DNA of 60,000 nucleotides from Lineus longissimus (taxonomy: Eukaryota; Nemertea; Pilidiophora; Heteronemertea; Lineidae). The notes beneath the pieces were generated by a model. It made no database searches. It was not told the origin of the DNA and worked only from the letters and a program-made list of their open reading frames with translations. The translations under genes were made by a program, and so were the position numbers. This document shows, piece after piece, positions 11,997-23,365 of this stretch. Positions within the stretch are counted from its first letter, which is position 1, and each line of letters opens with the position of its first letter. The stretch is taken from positions 5,210,001 to 5,270,000 of the forward strand of contig NC_088323.1 of the NCBI RefSeq assembly GCF_910592395.1, read 5' to 3'.

Positions 11997-13667
11997 ATGC
12001 TAGTATTGTTTAATTCAACATCAGTCAGAAAACAAGTGCAAGACGCTACTTGTATTTAGCCAGTTGAAAGCACCTGTACTAAAGGCCTATATTACTTGTA
12101 AAACGTCAATGTGAAACAGACCCGCCAAAACCGGCTAAATATTGTCGACACAGTATGTCACACCATTGTCTCAACACGTGCAACGGCCTTTTGTTCTTCT
12201 GAACTGTGACGAGCCAGCGTCTATTTAGTGCCGACTCTTCTGTCAAGGGCTTTAATTAGTAATTCATTTATTACATGTAATTATTATACGCTGATTAATA
12301 TGCGATTGGTTGTGGTAATAAGTTTCAGAGTTCAATTCAACCTTTTCTCATTAATGCATGTGCATGTACTATGGCGAATTCCACCTGCTAAATCTATTCG
12401 AAGTGGATAGACAATGATATATCAATATGCAAAGCCACGAAATATGCTGGCGAAAAGAGTTGTTCTGAATATTGACAGTTTCTTCAAAGTTCCCTAGTCC
12501 TAGCGAGACAACAGGTTAACTCATCCCTGTGCTATTATCCATTCATTACAGAACCGTCTATGTTTTAAAATACTAGTACTGGCGAGTGAATATAACCAGA
12601 TCACGCGAATTTCACGATTTCGTAATTAATCATTTCGTTCATGCGTTCAAGTAGTCTATTGGGCTTTTCCTATTTTTGAGGTTTTTAAACTGGCTTCAGT
12701 AGCTGTTCGACAAAGCTAAATAGATGTATACGGGTGCATCCGCATTCACGTACATCTAATCGGCGGTCGTTCGGCCTGCATTTCGCATTACTAACCCCGG
12801 CGAGGTTCGTGATTACGTCGTGTCAAAGATGGACATGAATTTCTCCAAAACGTGTTTCAAAATAATATAATCCCTATTCGTTTTACGAGAAAAAAAATTA
12901 TAGAAATCAAATTTGCATGCATATGGCATTCGAACTCGGACCAAGTGAGAAAAACTAATAGCATGGTTTCGACTTCCTTTAGTTTAGCCATATGTGCCAC
13001 AGTGTAAACACATGATTTAAACATCGCAAACTGATCGCGCGCGTGTGGACAATGATCGAATTGATTTTTGTGTACCTACGTGATTTTCCGCGACAGCAAC
13101 AAGTGTTTTCAAGATGGCCGCCGTTTGTTTACAATCCAGTAGCCGCCGTATATTCGAATTGTGGTCTGATGGAGTATTGACTTCCTAAATCAATGGACTG
13201 TCAGTTTCATAATAATTATCAATCATCTGTGTAATCTTGCACCATTTCGCTAAAGTTTGGCTGGACAAGCTGCGAACAGAGCAAATAGGAAATGCACTGG
13301 CGACACCTGTGACTACACGTTGTATTGCGGGCGTATTTGAGGAGGGGAGGACATTTTCAAAAAACAAATATTCCGAACAACAGCGGTGAAATATCCCGAC
13401 AAGGACATTTTGAAGAGGTCATCATTATATTTTCATCAAAGCGTCTGTTAAATGTAAAAAAAGATACTCTGCCGTTGTAGTGTGGTGTGTTTGCTCTGTT
13501 TCTGTGAACAGTTTTCAGAATTCAGTCACTTCTTTCTCACAAAGAAGGTTTCACCACTGCATCTTAGCTTTGTTATAGTACCTGCTGCCTCGTAAAACCT
13601 CGCTCCTCCATTGCGTGATCTAGCGATACTTTGGTAGTCGAGTGAACCCGCCGTTCCAAACCATACA
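11997..13667. other. Gene-free stretch between the foldback element and the GPCR
   Basis: No recognisable ORF and no clear AATAAA on the minus strand just downstream of the GPCR stop. An AAGATGGCCGCC word (YY1-like) occurs near 13112. Confidence 0.4.
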
Positions 13668-14660
13668 TCAATTTGTACGTTTGCGCATCAGCATTCCCAA
13701 TGCCTCTGCGCGATAGAACGGCAATGTACAACCATAGATGATGAAATTAACACAGTAGTTGATCATACCAAGTTGTGTGAAAACTCTTGCAAGGGTGATG
13801 AGAAGTTTGGTCACAGCGTCCAGGCTGATGCTGAAAACGATGGCAGCGACGGCAGCATAGGGCAGCAACAGTGTAACATAGAGAGTCGAGACGAGCAACA
13901 GAGATAAAACAACGCGTCCCTCACTCTGCTTAGCTAGATTAGCCCGACCTATGTCCTGGTTTCTCGATTGGAAAATTGTTAAAATTATTAGAATGTTAGC
14001 GACGAATATGATGACGCATGGTACATATATGTAAAGAGCTATATCGAACTGGTACAGGATTCCAGCTGCCCGGGGTCCAATGGATTGATAATAACACGTA
14101 GAGAAACTTGATCCGGCTTGTCTACGTCTGACATCCTTAAGGACCAATTGATGAACAGAAAACAGCAATATAATGACACAAGCAGAGCCAATGATGATGT
14201 TCCTTTTTCTTGGAGTGATACTTCTCCTTTTTAGTGGAAATAAGATGACGTAGGCCCTTTCTACAGAAAACGAAACAATGATCCATGCGGAGATACTCAT
14301 GAATAACTGGTTGGAAAATGCCATGAGTTTGCACGAAAGAGAACTGTACAGAAAGAGGTTTATATACACTGACCCATTTGTTAGGTAACGTAGGCCGCTG
14401 CTCAGCCAGTCGACAACCCCACGTGACAGAATTACCGCGGTGTCGGAGAGAGCCAGGCAGCTGAGGTATTGGACGCACGCATCCGCCCTTTTCCTCGTGC
14501 GGAAGAAGATGACGAATGATCCGATGTTTCCGACAAAACCAGACAGCAGAACTAGGGACATGACGTAACTGTTGATGAAGCCAATGACCTGGTCGGTGAC
14601 GGAGAGGTCTGCAGGAGCAAAAATCTGGACAGACTCCGTCCAGTTTTCAGGGGCAGCCAT
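13668..14660 (-). CDS. Class A (rhodopsin-like) G-protein-coupled receptor, divergent, single exon
   Basis: An intact 330-residue seven-transmembrane receptor on one exon, starting at the ATG at 14660. An extracellular N-terminus has sequon NWT (residue 6), and another sequon, NGS, lies in the first outer loop (95). Approximate helices: TM1 27-53 with GN (44-45), TM2 62-80 with LSD (71-73), TM3 107-140, TM4 153-173, TM5 204-230, TM6 249-273, TM7 284-311. Cys110 and Cys189 would form the conserved outer disulfide. Departures from the family are clear: ERA (134-136) replaces DRY, NFIIY replaces NPxxY, LLLP replaces CWxP, and the usual TM4 tryptophan is missing. The short basic tail MRKRTN follows TM7. 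It most resembles lineage-expanded invertebrate peptide-type receptors. The ligand cannot be predicted. Confidence 0.9.
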   Translation of the reverse strand: MAAPENWTESVQIFAPADLSVTDQVIGFINSYVMSLVLLSGFVGNIGSFVIFFRTRKRADACVQYLSCLALSDTAVILSRGVVDWLSSGLRYLTNGSVYINLFLYSSLSCKLMAFSNQLFMSISAWIIVSFSVERAYVILFPLKRRSITPRKRNIIIGSACVIILLFSVHQLVLKDVRRRQAGSSFSTCYYQSIGPRAAGILYQFDIALYIYVPCVIIFVANILIILTIFQSRNQDIGRANLAKQSEGRVVLSLLLVSTLYVTLLLPYAAVAAIVFSISLDAVTKLLITLARVFTQLGMINYCVNFIIYGCTLPFYRAEALGMLMRKRTN

Positions 14661-17600
14661 ACGAGTGAAAGATTCCTCACTACTTTTGTTGACAATGATA
14701 TTTTAAAAATCCAAAGATAATTATTTGTCGTTTTGTTGACCCAAGTCTAGGACCGGTTATTGCGGTAGTTAACCAAACAATATTCAAATACTAGGCAGCT
14801 GACCCAGTTGTCCCTTTTTTTTGTTCTAATATACTAATCCTATATAAATCTAGCTGACTCTTTCAACAGGAAAACAAAAAAATGGATCTTGATGTCTTGT
14901 TTCCGTTTCAAGAACCGAACACGATTTGTTGACAGCCGAACGATTAAGCGGTAGGTGAAGGTGTCAGTTCACCTTTAAATAAATACGCGCTTACCTTGAA
15001 AGAAAATGACGACACAAAGGTTACAGACAAACGTTCTGTTCATTTTGAGGGGGGAGAGGCCCGTATTTCACATTTTTACTCAATTATCCCCCTCCAACAC
15101 TGTATTTGAAGGGAAGTATTTCTAGTTTGTTTCAAGGCAAACCGATATATCCATAACAGGAAGCGACGAAGTAAGTTATTTTTGATTTTGAATGTATTTT
15201 TAAGTTGTTTACTGTGCAACGCTTGTATTAGAGATCAAACAAGCCTAATTCTGCATGTTCTATATCTGTCTCGCATGCCTGGATGCATGGTTACGGGCTT
15301 GGCAATCAAGGATGCCAAAGCCATTCGGCTCAATATTTTATGATATTTGAGGTAAACGTATCCAAATGAGTCAAATGAGACTGGCACCGGGGACCGAGTC
15401 TGAGGGGCCCGGAGGCAATATTTTGCTCAACTCGCAAAGCATATTTCCGCACTCCATAGTGCAGAAAACCTGATTTTTGCAGGATGTTTACTTTCTGATG
15501 TTTTATCACTGCAATCTTTGGCTTTCGAAAGCAAAGTTACCGGAGAAAGCTCTACCGGTTTCACACATGATCAGGTTGTCCCAAATTGTCGGCAGTTGGT
15601 GTTGTTCGCCTGATTCATCCAACGTTCTTCCCCGTAGCAACCTTATGTGCAGCGGGCGTAGGACACTCCGAAACAAGATGAAATGAAAGAACGTTTGAAG
15701 AAATACATTTTCAAACAAGACTCAATTACCCAAGTACTTAGAAAGTAAAAAGTGTCAGCCTTCTTTGTTGTGTGTTGAACAGTTTGTTTGTAGCAACAGG
15801 GTAGAATGCGTTTGACGCACGACCAAGAAGAAACGCCACTGCTATAGATATAAGGTTACCTTGGAAAGTCGCACTTGAAAATGCATCAACGCATATGAAT
15901 TGAGATACAATAAAGAGACGCACGGAAGTATGTTTGTTTGTAAATCTACTTTTCCCACAATTTTTTTCCAGAATACAGAAAAACTGTCGTGCAAATTAGA
16001 ATCACACAAGAGCATTGCTTTTTAATTTTACTATCATATCTGCGGGAGCCTGTCCGTTGTTACGGGGAACTCAGTGCTCGTGCAAATGTTGACATCTCCG
16101 CGTTGATGCATGTACCTCTTCATACTGATTTCTCAATACATTTTCAGTTCTTGGTCGATGTTTTATAGTCACGTTTAACTTTAAAAAACTAGAAGGGCGG
16201 GTCATCGCAGACGTCTGTTGTAAATCATTTCGACAGCACCGACCAGCTGGATGAGAACATGGCCACGGTTGGCTTACGACAGAACGTGTGGCAGGCTTAA
16301 GAACCAATCGAATAGCACCAAATATCCACTGCACCAGGTGAAGAAAAAAACCGCGGTCGGCCCTCATAAAAAGATTCAGTTTGAATTTTGTCAAATTTGG
16401 AACCTATGACCAATTTGCCTGACATTAAGTGTGCCACTTCGGCAATTATCGCAAGTCCGAGTAGTCCCGAAGTGGTGTCACGTGATCGTGACGTATTGTC
16501 AACAGTGGTAGACAAGCACTTGTATTTTTTGAAGTACACACACGTGCGGTCAGCCTCTCTCTAAGCTTCCAAGGCCCTTGCTCGAAGAGAACGGGCGCCA
16601 AGAAAATGGGTCAAATTCGTTTTTAAGTGGTTTTCGAACGCGTGGCAGCGGTTAGTGTCTGTACCTTCACCCTTCAAGGTGATTTTCAATGACTGCGTAA
16701 AGTTTCCAAAACCAAATGAATACCGCTGGGGTTAGATTTCTCACGAGTGTCGTTTTTCATAGGATAATTATTATTTCCATTTAATGATCACAATGCACCA
16801 TATATATATAAAAGAAGCTAATACTGGCAGAGAGAATAATTTGGCTCAAATATCATGTCAGCTTTGGAGAATGGGAGAAACCCACAGCGATTTTGCTTTG
16901 TTGCTTTCAGTTAACAAGAGTGTTGAAGTAGCTTAACAGCTCCCAGGACCAATCAAGATCCCTCGTCCGTTAGGCTTCTACTTGAATCGTCTAAAACGTA
17001 CTTTCAAGTGATCATGCCCTTAATATATACGATTCAACACGTGTTGGTTCCAATACGAAATCCACCAGATGCCTCAAGAGAGAAAGAGAGTGTTGAGTAT
17101 ATCTCATGAAGAGGGAAATGCGTTGTTTTAGACACGCATGTTGTAGTGGCCATTTTATAAGCGCCATCGCAGTGTCACTTGGCGTGTTTACGTGTCCTTT
17201 CAGTCCGGCCGTGAGGTTATGGGAACGCGTCACGTGCGGTGATGCGCCAAGAGTGAAAACCTAACAAGAAGTGCTGAAATTGAGAATTCAAGTGCCACTT
17301 TGAAAAACATAACTTCATTTTTCTGAACTGAAACTGTAAGGCGGGGGATGCGGGACTTTTACTATTCAATTTTTTTGCCCCATGGAATAAGCCAGATGGA
17401 TTTGAGACATTGAAATGTGGTAAAGCTTCTATTACATTTCAACACTTTTTGCAATTCGCAAAGATTCGAAATAAAAAAGTAAGCATTTTATTTTTAAATA
17501 ACGAAATGTCTTTGGTTTTTTCCAGTCAAAATACTTCTTTTCGAACAAAGTGAGATGCATTGAAAAGGCAAGTCGTGGCGGCCGCAGCAACCAATTGGGC

Positions 17601-18958
17601 AGATGATAAGGTGTCGGATTTTCAATGCCCAAACAATTAATTTTCTCATCTGAAAACAAAGTCGCCTGATTTCTTTTAACATTGGTGAGTAAATAATCGA
17701 ATGACCACTACAAATTCTAAACACATGCTGACGATTTTCACTATCAAATTACGCGTAGGTGTCCATCTTGGATGCGGCGCCATTTTAACGTCACGTGCCA
17801 AGTACCCCGCACAAAAATAACGACAACTTTCAGAAATGCTTCGTGTTTTCTTAAAGTGAATATTTTAATGGGTCGCGTGTCTTCGGCCAACACTTATTCC
17901 ATTAAATTCACAGCAACCAGTGTTGAGTGTGATGTATTCAGACTCACTTTCGCAAATCGATTCATGAAATTTGTTTGCTGTCTGTTGAACGAATGATTCA
18001 AATAATCAGATTTCTTCCACTAATTGAGATGTATTGACTTGCGTCGCTCGAGTCATCTTGTTTTTTTCTTAATTTGTTGTTGCTGCTGCTTGCGCCTTCA
18101 TAATGGCCAACTGGCCCACAGTCAACAGCCGGGAAATGACTTTGCTGTTGTCTCCACCAGAAAAGACGGTGTATAGCCGAAGAGAACGGGGCGATTGTTT
18201 TCAAGCGATCAACATGCAATACAGATGCAGATGTTTCCCCACTTCGGAAAAGGGACATTGACCGGCCCGGCCGTCCAACTACAAGAGGCCAGCGGATCGG
18301 AGGCTATTTCAATGGACTAAAATTCACACGCCAGTGTTTGAGTTTGTCTATAGCCTTTCGTAGTGGTATACTCTTGACTTAATTTGAACATGTACTATTA
18401 AACATGTCAAAGATAGTTGCATTTCACAGCGTTCACGTCCTTGTCAAACTCAGTCCAGTGTCATATGCTGTCTTGACCAGTGGTTCAAGGAGACCATTGG
18501 CCGAAACTGGGTCAGGGTCTTTCCTAGTTGTCTGCTTCGGCCAAATCTGTCATGTCACCTGTCAGGCTCATATGAACCATCCAACTTCTGCAGCCTCTTT
18601 TGACAATGAACGACACTAAAACCTGCTTTATTTCTCACTTGGTACGGCATACCAGCGTATTCAACATCCTCTAGCACGACGAGAGTTTTGTGGAATGCTC
18701 CTTTTGTGTGCTGACACTGCGTAGGGCTCTTCTTTTTAGACGAGTAGAACTAAGTCCAGCTTGGCGCCTTTTCTTAATGTTCGTCACGTCTCTGTTGTTT
18801 ACTCGGGTCCCTCGTTCTAGGCGCGCATGACTCCAGCGCTGTTCTTACATCAGCCTTGACATCAGCAGAAGATTGTCACTGTTGACAAAGGTTAGATATA
18901 CGTGATCATACGTGGGGTGCATCTCTATGTTCCGCGGGTCCAAGATGTTCAGCTAAAA
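14661..18958. other. Gene-free stretch upstream of the GPCR
   Basis: Short ORFs only. A TATATATATAAAAG run near 16801 resembles a TATA box but has no ORF beyond it. Nothing else is supported. Confidence 0.35.
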
Positions 18959-19072
18959 AACCGTATGCCTGAGTGGCCTAATCACTTGTTGCCGGTTTCC
19001 ATCACTGGTTTCGGTCTAGCCGGATATCGGGCCATTCCGGACGATGGTTCGAATCGGGGGCTGGAGTCTTCG
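18959..19072 (+). repeat. tRNA-derived SINE-like unit or degenerate tRNA
   Basis: A pol III A-box-like word TGCCTGAGTGG (18966-18976) is followed about 80 bp on by a B-box GGTTCGAATC (19046-19055). That spacing suits a long-variable-arm tRNA (Leu/Ser type). The intervening sequence does not fold into a good anticodon arm by eye, so a functional tRNA is unlikely. A tRNA-derived retroelement head or a tRNA pseudogene is more plausible. Confidence 0.4.
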
Positions 19073-20129
19073 AAGTTATAGTGACTTTTGAGGGTAAGGT
19101 CACTCGATATCTTGGCAAAATATGTTGAAACAAAAGGGTGCCGGTCTTCTACCTAAGTACTGGTGCATAGAACTTCACGCCACCCACACCCACGTCATCA
19201 AACAAACTCGTGCGGTACGGTACTCGTCATTCTCGCGAGACAGATGAGATCTTAATGTCGTCCTGACGACCATGTAAACAATGACCAATTTCCTCCTGAT
19301 ATGATGACCACAAATCGGCACAATCCGGGGGCGGGGTGTCGTAAATTACCAAATATTACGACATTTTATCGGACATTGCTAGAGATTTTCACGTTTGTAA
19401 ATCAAAACTCGTATAATGTGAGAATTCGACAATATGCTGTAAAGTGGCACTTTTGCGACATTGTGTTGTAAAGTGGGCCAATCGGGGAGACAGGTGGTGA
19501 TCTTGAATTTAAATGGTCAGCGCTGGGTTAAGTTTAATTAGTGCTTCAGTTGAAGAGGTAATCTTTGCTGTTAACCTGTTTCCCAGTTTCATTGCAAGAT
19601 TTCTTACAAGTAGCTTTGAATAAGGGCGGCCCAGGCAGCATATTTCTACAATACAAGGCCACGAAATTCATCATAGTATAATTTGTTGTGATATATATCT
19701 AGCATATAGATCAAGATATATCTATATGAATAGATATTTACATCAACTGTACAGCATGCACGATCGAGTCCAACCAGCATGTGGATCCTTTTTGACTTTT
19801 CTATAAATTCCTCCTCTATACGAAATTGCTTCGGCGAGTGCTTGAATGATTTCAACCATAAATCGACCATGGTTTCTGAATTATAAAGCAAATAAATAAC
19901 AAACCAGCAGACATGGATCTCATGGATCTCATAGCATAGACAAACTGATGCTTTTAAATAATTCAAATATTGGTCTTTTAATTTCAGTTAATTTCTCTTT
20001 ATTGTCGACACGTGCCAACAAAACACAATTTCAAAACAACCGTTAGATTTTAAAACCATTGAAAAAATCACGAGAATTTATCACGAAATATGCTATTTGC
20101 TCGGTGGTTGGTTAAACAAGTGGCATTTA

Positions 20130-20232
20130 GCCCCTTGGCCGCAGTCGCGGGTGCCGGTCACGGGCCTCTTGCCCGGCACGTGGAGGACCGACCGCCACCC
20201 TCCGCGGCCGGTGCTTCCCCGGCTAGCACGGA
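20130..20232. other. GC-rich island in AT-rich surroundings
   Basis: About 100 bp that is mostly G and C, with GTGCCGG, GCCCGGCACGTGG and GCGGCCGG words, inside an AT-rich region. No convincing ORF or RNA fold is recognised. It could be an unmethylated CpG patch or a piece of a foreign repeat. Confidence 0.35.
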
Positions 20233-20551
20233 AAAGTAACTATCCATGTCGGCGTGAGAAAAACACACAAATTCCTGAAAACAATTGACGTCTGAATGGG
20301 GTTATCTTTATGGGATTGTCAGTCGTATGCGTGTTTTGATAAGTACACGTAATGGAACGCCTTTTCACCTTTTAATTTTGGAGTATAATTTATTGCATTT
20401 ATAGATATATTCATTGGTCGTTTGTTTTATGATTCATATTTCAATCTCTTGTGATATTTCAAATGGTAATGGAGCATCTACTTACAATAATAATGTGGTG
20501 CCAGGAATAAGAGGGGTGAAACCCCAATTGGAAGAACAGCCAAGATGACTC

Positions 20552-20745
20552 AGCATGATTTCCCATTTTGCCTTGTTCAAGTGTGTAGAACAGCCAATAT
20601 CACTAAAAATGCCATTCCATGTGCTTGTGCAGTGCAGTTTGTATGTTCAATGTTACTTTTAATTTAAGATGACTCAAGAATGAATGCCTATTTTGCCATT
20701 CCATGTGCTTCTGCCATTTCTGCAGTGCATGTTGATATTGTATGT
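20552..20745. repeat. Diverged tandem duplication, about 100-bp unit
   Basis: The word series AAGATGACTCA, ATTTTGCC, TGCCATTCCATGTGCTT, TGCAGTGCA and TGTATGTTCA occurs twice in the same order, first from about 20552 and again from about 20667. Indels separate the copies. Confidence 0.6.
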
Positions 20746-20945
20746 TCAGTCTGACATTTATTTGACCAATGATTACTATTAGAAAGCTACTGAACTGACT
20801 ATTTTCTTGTCAATGACTTTATGGAATATTTAACTGCCAAAATTATCAGATATCTCGCCTATTCCACCATAGTCTGGTGAACTGAAGTAGGCCTACCCTC
20901 TTATGCTCTAGTCTAGGCCTATATTAGTATGAAAATAGTGTGTAT

Positions 20946-20967
20946 ACATGCATGCATGCATGCATGT
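20946..20967. repeat. (CATG)n microsatellite
   Basis: About five perfect ATGC/CATG units. Confidence 0.85.
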
Positions 20968-21310
20968 ATGACATGAAGCAATATATGCTATGCATGTACA
21001 TGTGGCCTAGCCTATGGCTATTAGCGGCTATGGCCATGGGCACACCGAGGTTTCCTGGAGTGTGTGCGTGTGCAAAATGCCTATCGATCGCTAATGAAAT
21101 TGAGGTAAATCCTCAAAAAACGTGTCATAAACATATATCATGGTGCCTGATTCACCAACCATATTGCATGGGGTGTACATTTTAAGTACAATACGCCAAA
21201 ACCATGCAGCACAATACTCCTAACATCACTCGTACCAACACAACAGTACACTCCAAACCAACAATGGGAACTAGTAAGTACAAAGTACAAAATGACATCT
21301 CTATTTTCAG

Positions 21311-21415
21311 ATCAAAGAGGAAAATATGAGCGTCACTGTAATCGCAATTGACGAGGAGACAACCACCATCTGGGACCTTGATGCAGAAGACAAAATGAAA
21401 GTTTTCAAGTCATAA
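21311..21415 (+). CDS. Possible terminal exon, unknown protein
   Basis: After the acceptor CTATTTTCAG at 21301-21310 a frame reads IKEENMSVTVIAIDEE and ends DAEDKMKVFKS before a TAA at 21413-21415. The acidic, ordered composition looks more protein-like than its neighbours. I found no upstream exon, no close AATAAA and no family match. It may be chance or a decayed gene fragment. Confidence 0.15.
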   Translation: MKEENMSVTVIAIDEETTTIWDLDAEDKMKVFKS

Positions 21416-22757
21416 AAAACACCACAAGATACAAAACTGATCTTTGTCTTTTGTTCTTCACTCCCTCTTCATTCTTATCTTACTTAGAATTTTTGCCTCA
21501 GAGGATATCCATTTCTCCCATTATCCCTCACTAATGAAGTACTATAGACCCCCTCAACAGATACATCTGCTTCAATCCATAAGAAGGCAACATTAATACC
21601 TGTAAACCCCTCAACGAGGCAACAATAACATGCATATTGATCATTCTTCACAACTGCAAAGTCGAGGTCAAATTCTAAAAGTGTCATCCAAATTGCCACA
21701 TTTAGCAGTCAATAATAAACCTCCATGTCTCATTTCATCCACCAATACATCATTTTCAGGTGAGCACAATGTCCCAAGGACATTTCATTTTTTATTACCT
21801 GTAGGCTTCCTCAGGGGGAGGGGCAGGAAGGTATGAATTCCAGCGGCAAATAAAGGTCAAGGTCATTTAGAATCGAGTGCATTTTCCAGATGGATTTTTC
21901 TGCACTTTGAGTTCAGTTTGACACAAACTGGAATGTATTTATTTGATACGAATAACATCAGTTGATACTAATCATGAGATTCCTATACTGAACTTCCAGC
22001 AGTATTGCGTCAGCCTATTGACGCGCATTGTCTGGAAGCTGAGCAATGTCAATACATCCCAAAATTCCATTTATGTATTACTTTTCCAAAATATTTCTTC
22101 CTAACTTTGTAACAGTTAGAGTTGAGACAGATAGAATGACTCTCAACCAGAACGAGGGCAGACTTTAGCGACGCCAATAGCAACCAAACAAATATGGCGG
22201 CGTATTTTGTTCGCAATTATCGGTCTTTGTGGACAGAGGGCAGCACGTGGAACCCTCTCGTGTAGTTAGATCTTCATAAAACAGGTGTCGCTTAGTCGTG
22301 TTAGTAAAAAACTGGGGTGGGTCGCATATTTACTCTGAAAGCACTGAAAGACATAAATTTAGCCTTTCAAATATCAAAAGAACTCTATTGCTGCCTCGTA
22401 GATTTTTGAAAAGCTTTTGATTCAATATCGCATCAGAAATTATTCTTCAAACTTACTAAGAGGGGAAAAGATGCAAAAGTTTCAATGAAAATGCGAAATC
22501 TCATATTAGGTTAAACGAATAGGACTGTTCTGTAATTCGACGAAACACTTTAAAGTGATCTGGATACAATTTTGCACCAAATGTCATCAAATTTCCGGCC
22601 TAGCGATGTGGACAGGTTGGTCTTTGCTGCAGAATACCAACAATTTACCAGGCTCACCAATATATTTTAGATGACACCCGTTTTCGATACATCTCAAAAT
22701 TTCAGTTTGCTTACTGGATATGCGGTTCAAAACCCAGAGAAAAGAATCGATCTCCAA

Positions 22758-23365
22758 TACTTGAATTGTTAAATTTGACATAAGTTTGTGATATTTGACA
22801 TCGATGTCTGAGTTGACATTTCGGCATTACATTGTGGGAAAGATGAAAAAAACCTCGCTCAATCCGACGTTGATTCCGGTTGGACACATGTTGGTATTAT
22901 GATTGTTGCAAATGGAAAGCCAGATAAAACTGTAAGGTGATATTTGTGTCGTCCAGGTCAAAGAATGTCTCTTAGTATGCTAGTCTCGGGATTGACAGAG
23001 TCGTATTTAAAAAAAATGCAACATTTCATCATACTTGACAAACTTATTTTGGTATCTTGTTACAATCTTGGCATCATTTCAATTCACACTACAAAAATGG
23101 CGAAGATGATAAGCAAGTATCCTACAATAGACCGTGGGGAAACATTAACTCAAAGGCTTGAATTGTAAAATTTGACATTTGTTTTTGAATTGGCGTTCGA
23201 GTTGACGTTTTGGCGTTTACAACTTAAACCATGTTTTACAAGAAAGAAATCTGTTCAATAAATGATACAGTGAAAAAAGAAAAAAAATCACTCAATGAGA
23301 TTTCTGACTCGGACTCCGTTTGACATGTGTTGGTATTATGAATGTTATAAAGAGAAAGCAAGATA
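22758..23365. repeat. Diverged tandem duplication, about 400-bp period
   Basis: The series TTGAATTGT-AAATTTGACAT, GAGTTGACRTTTYGGC, a poly-A stretch with CACTCAATSMGA, then GTTGGTATTATGA occurs at about 22758-22910 and again at about 23157-23345. The sequence before each copy is also related (TTTCARTT, then an ATCGAT/GTATCC region). This looks like an old tandem duplication of non-coding DNA. Confidence 0.65.
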
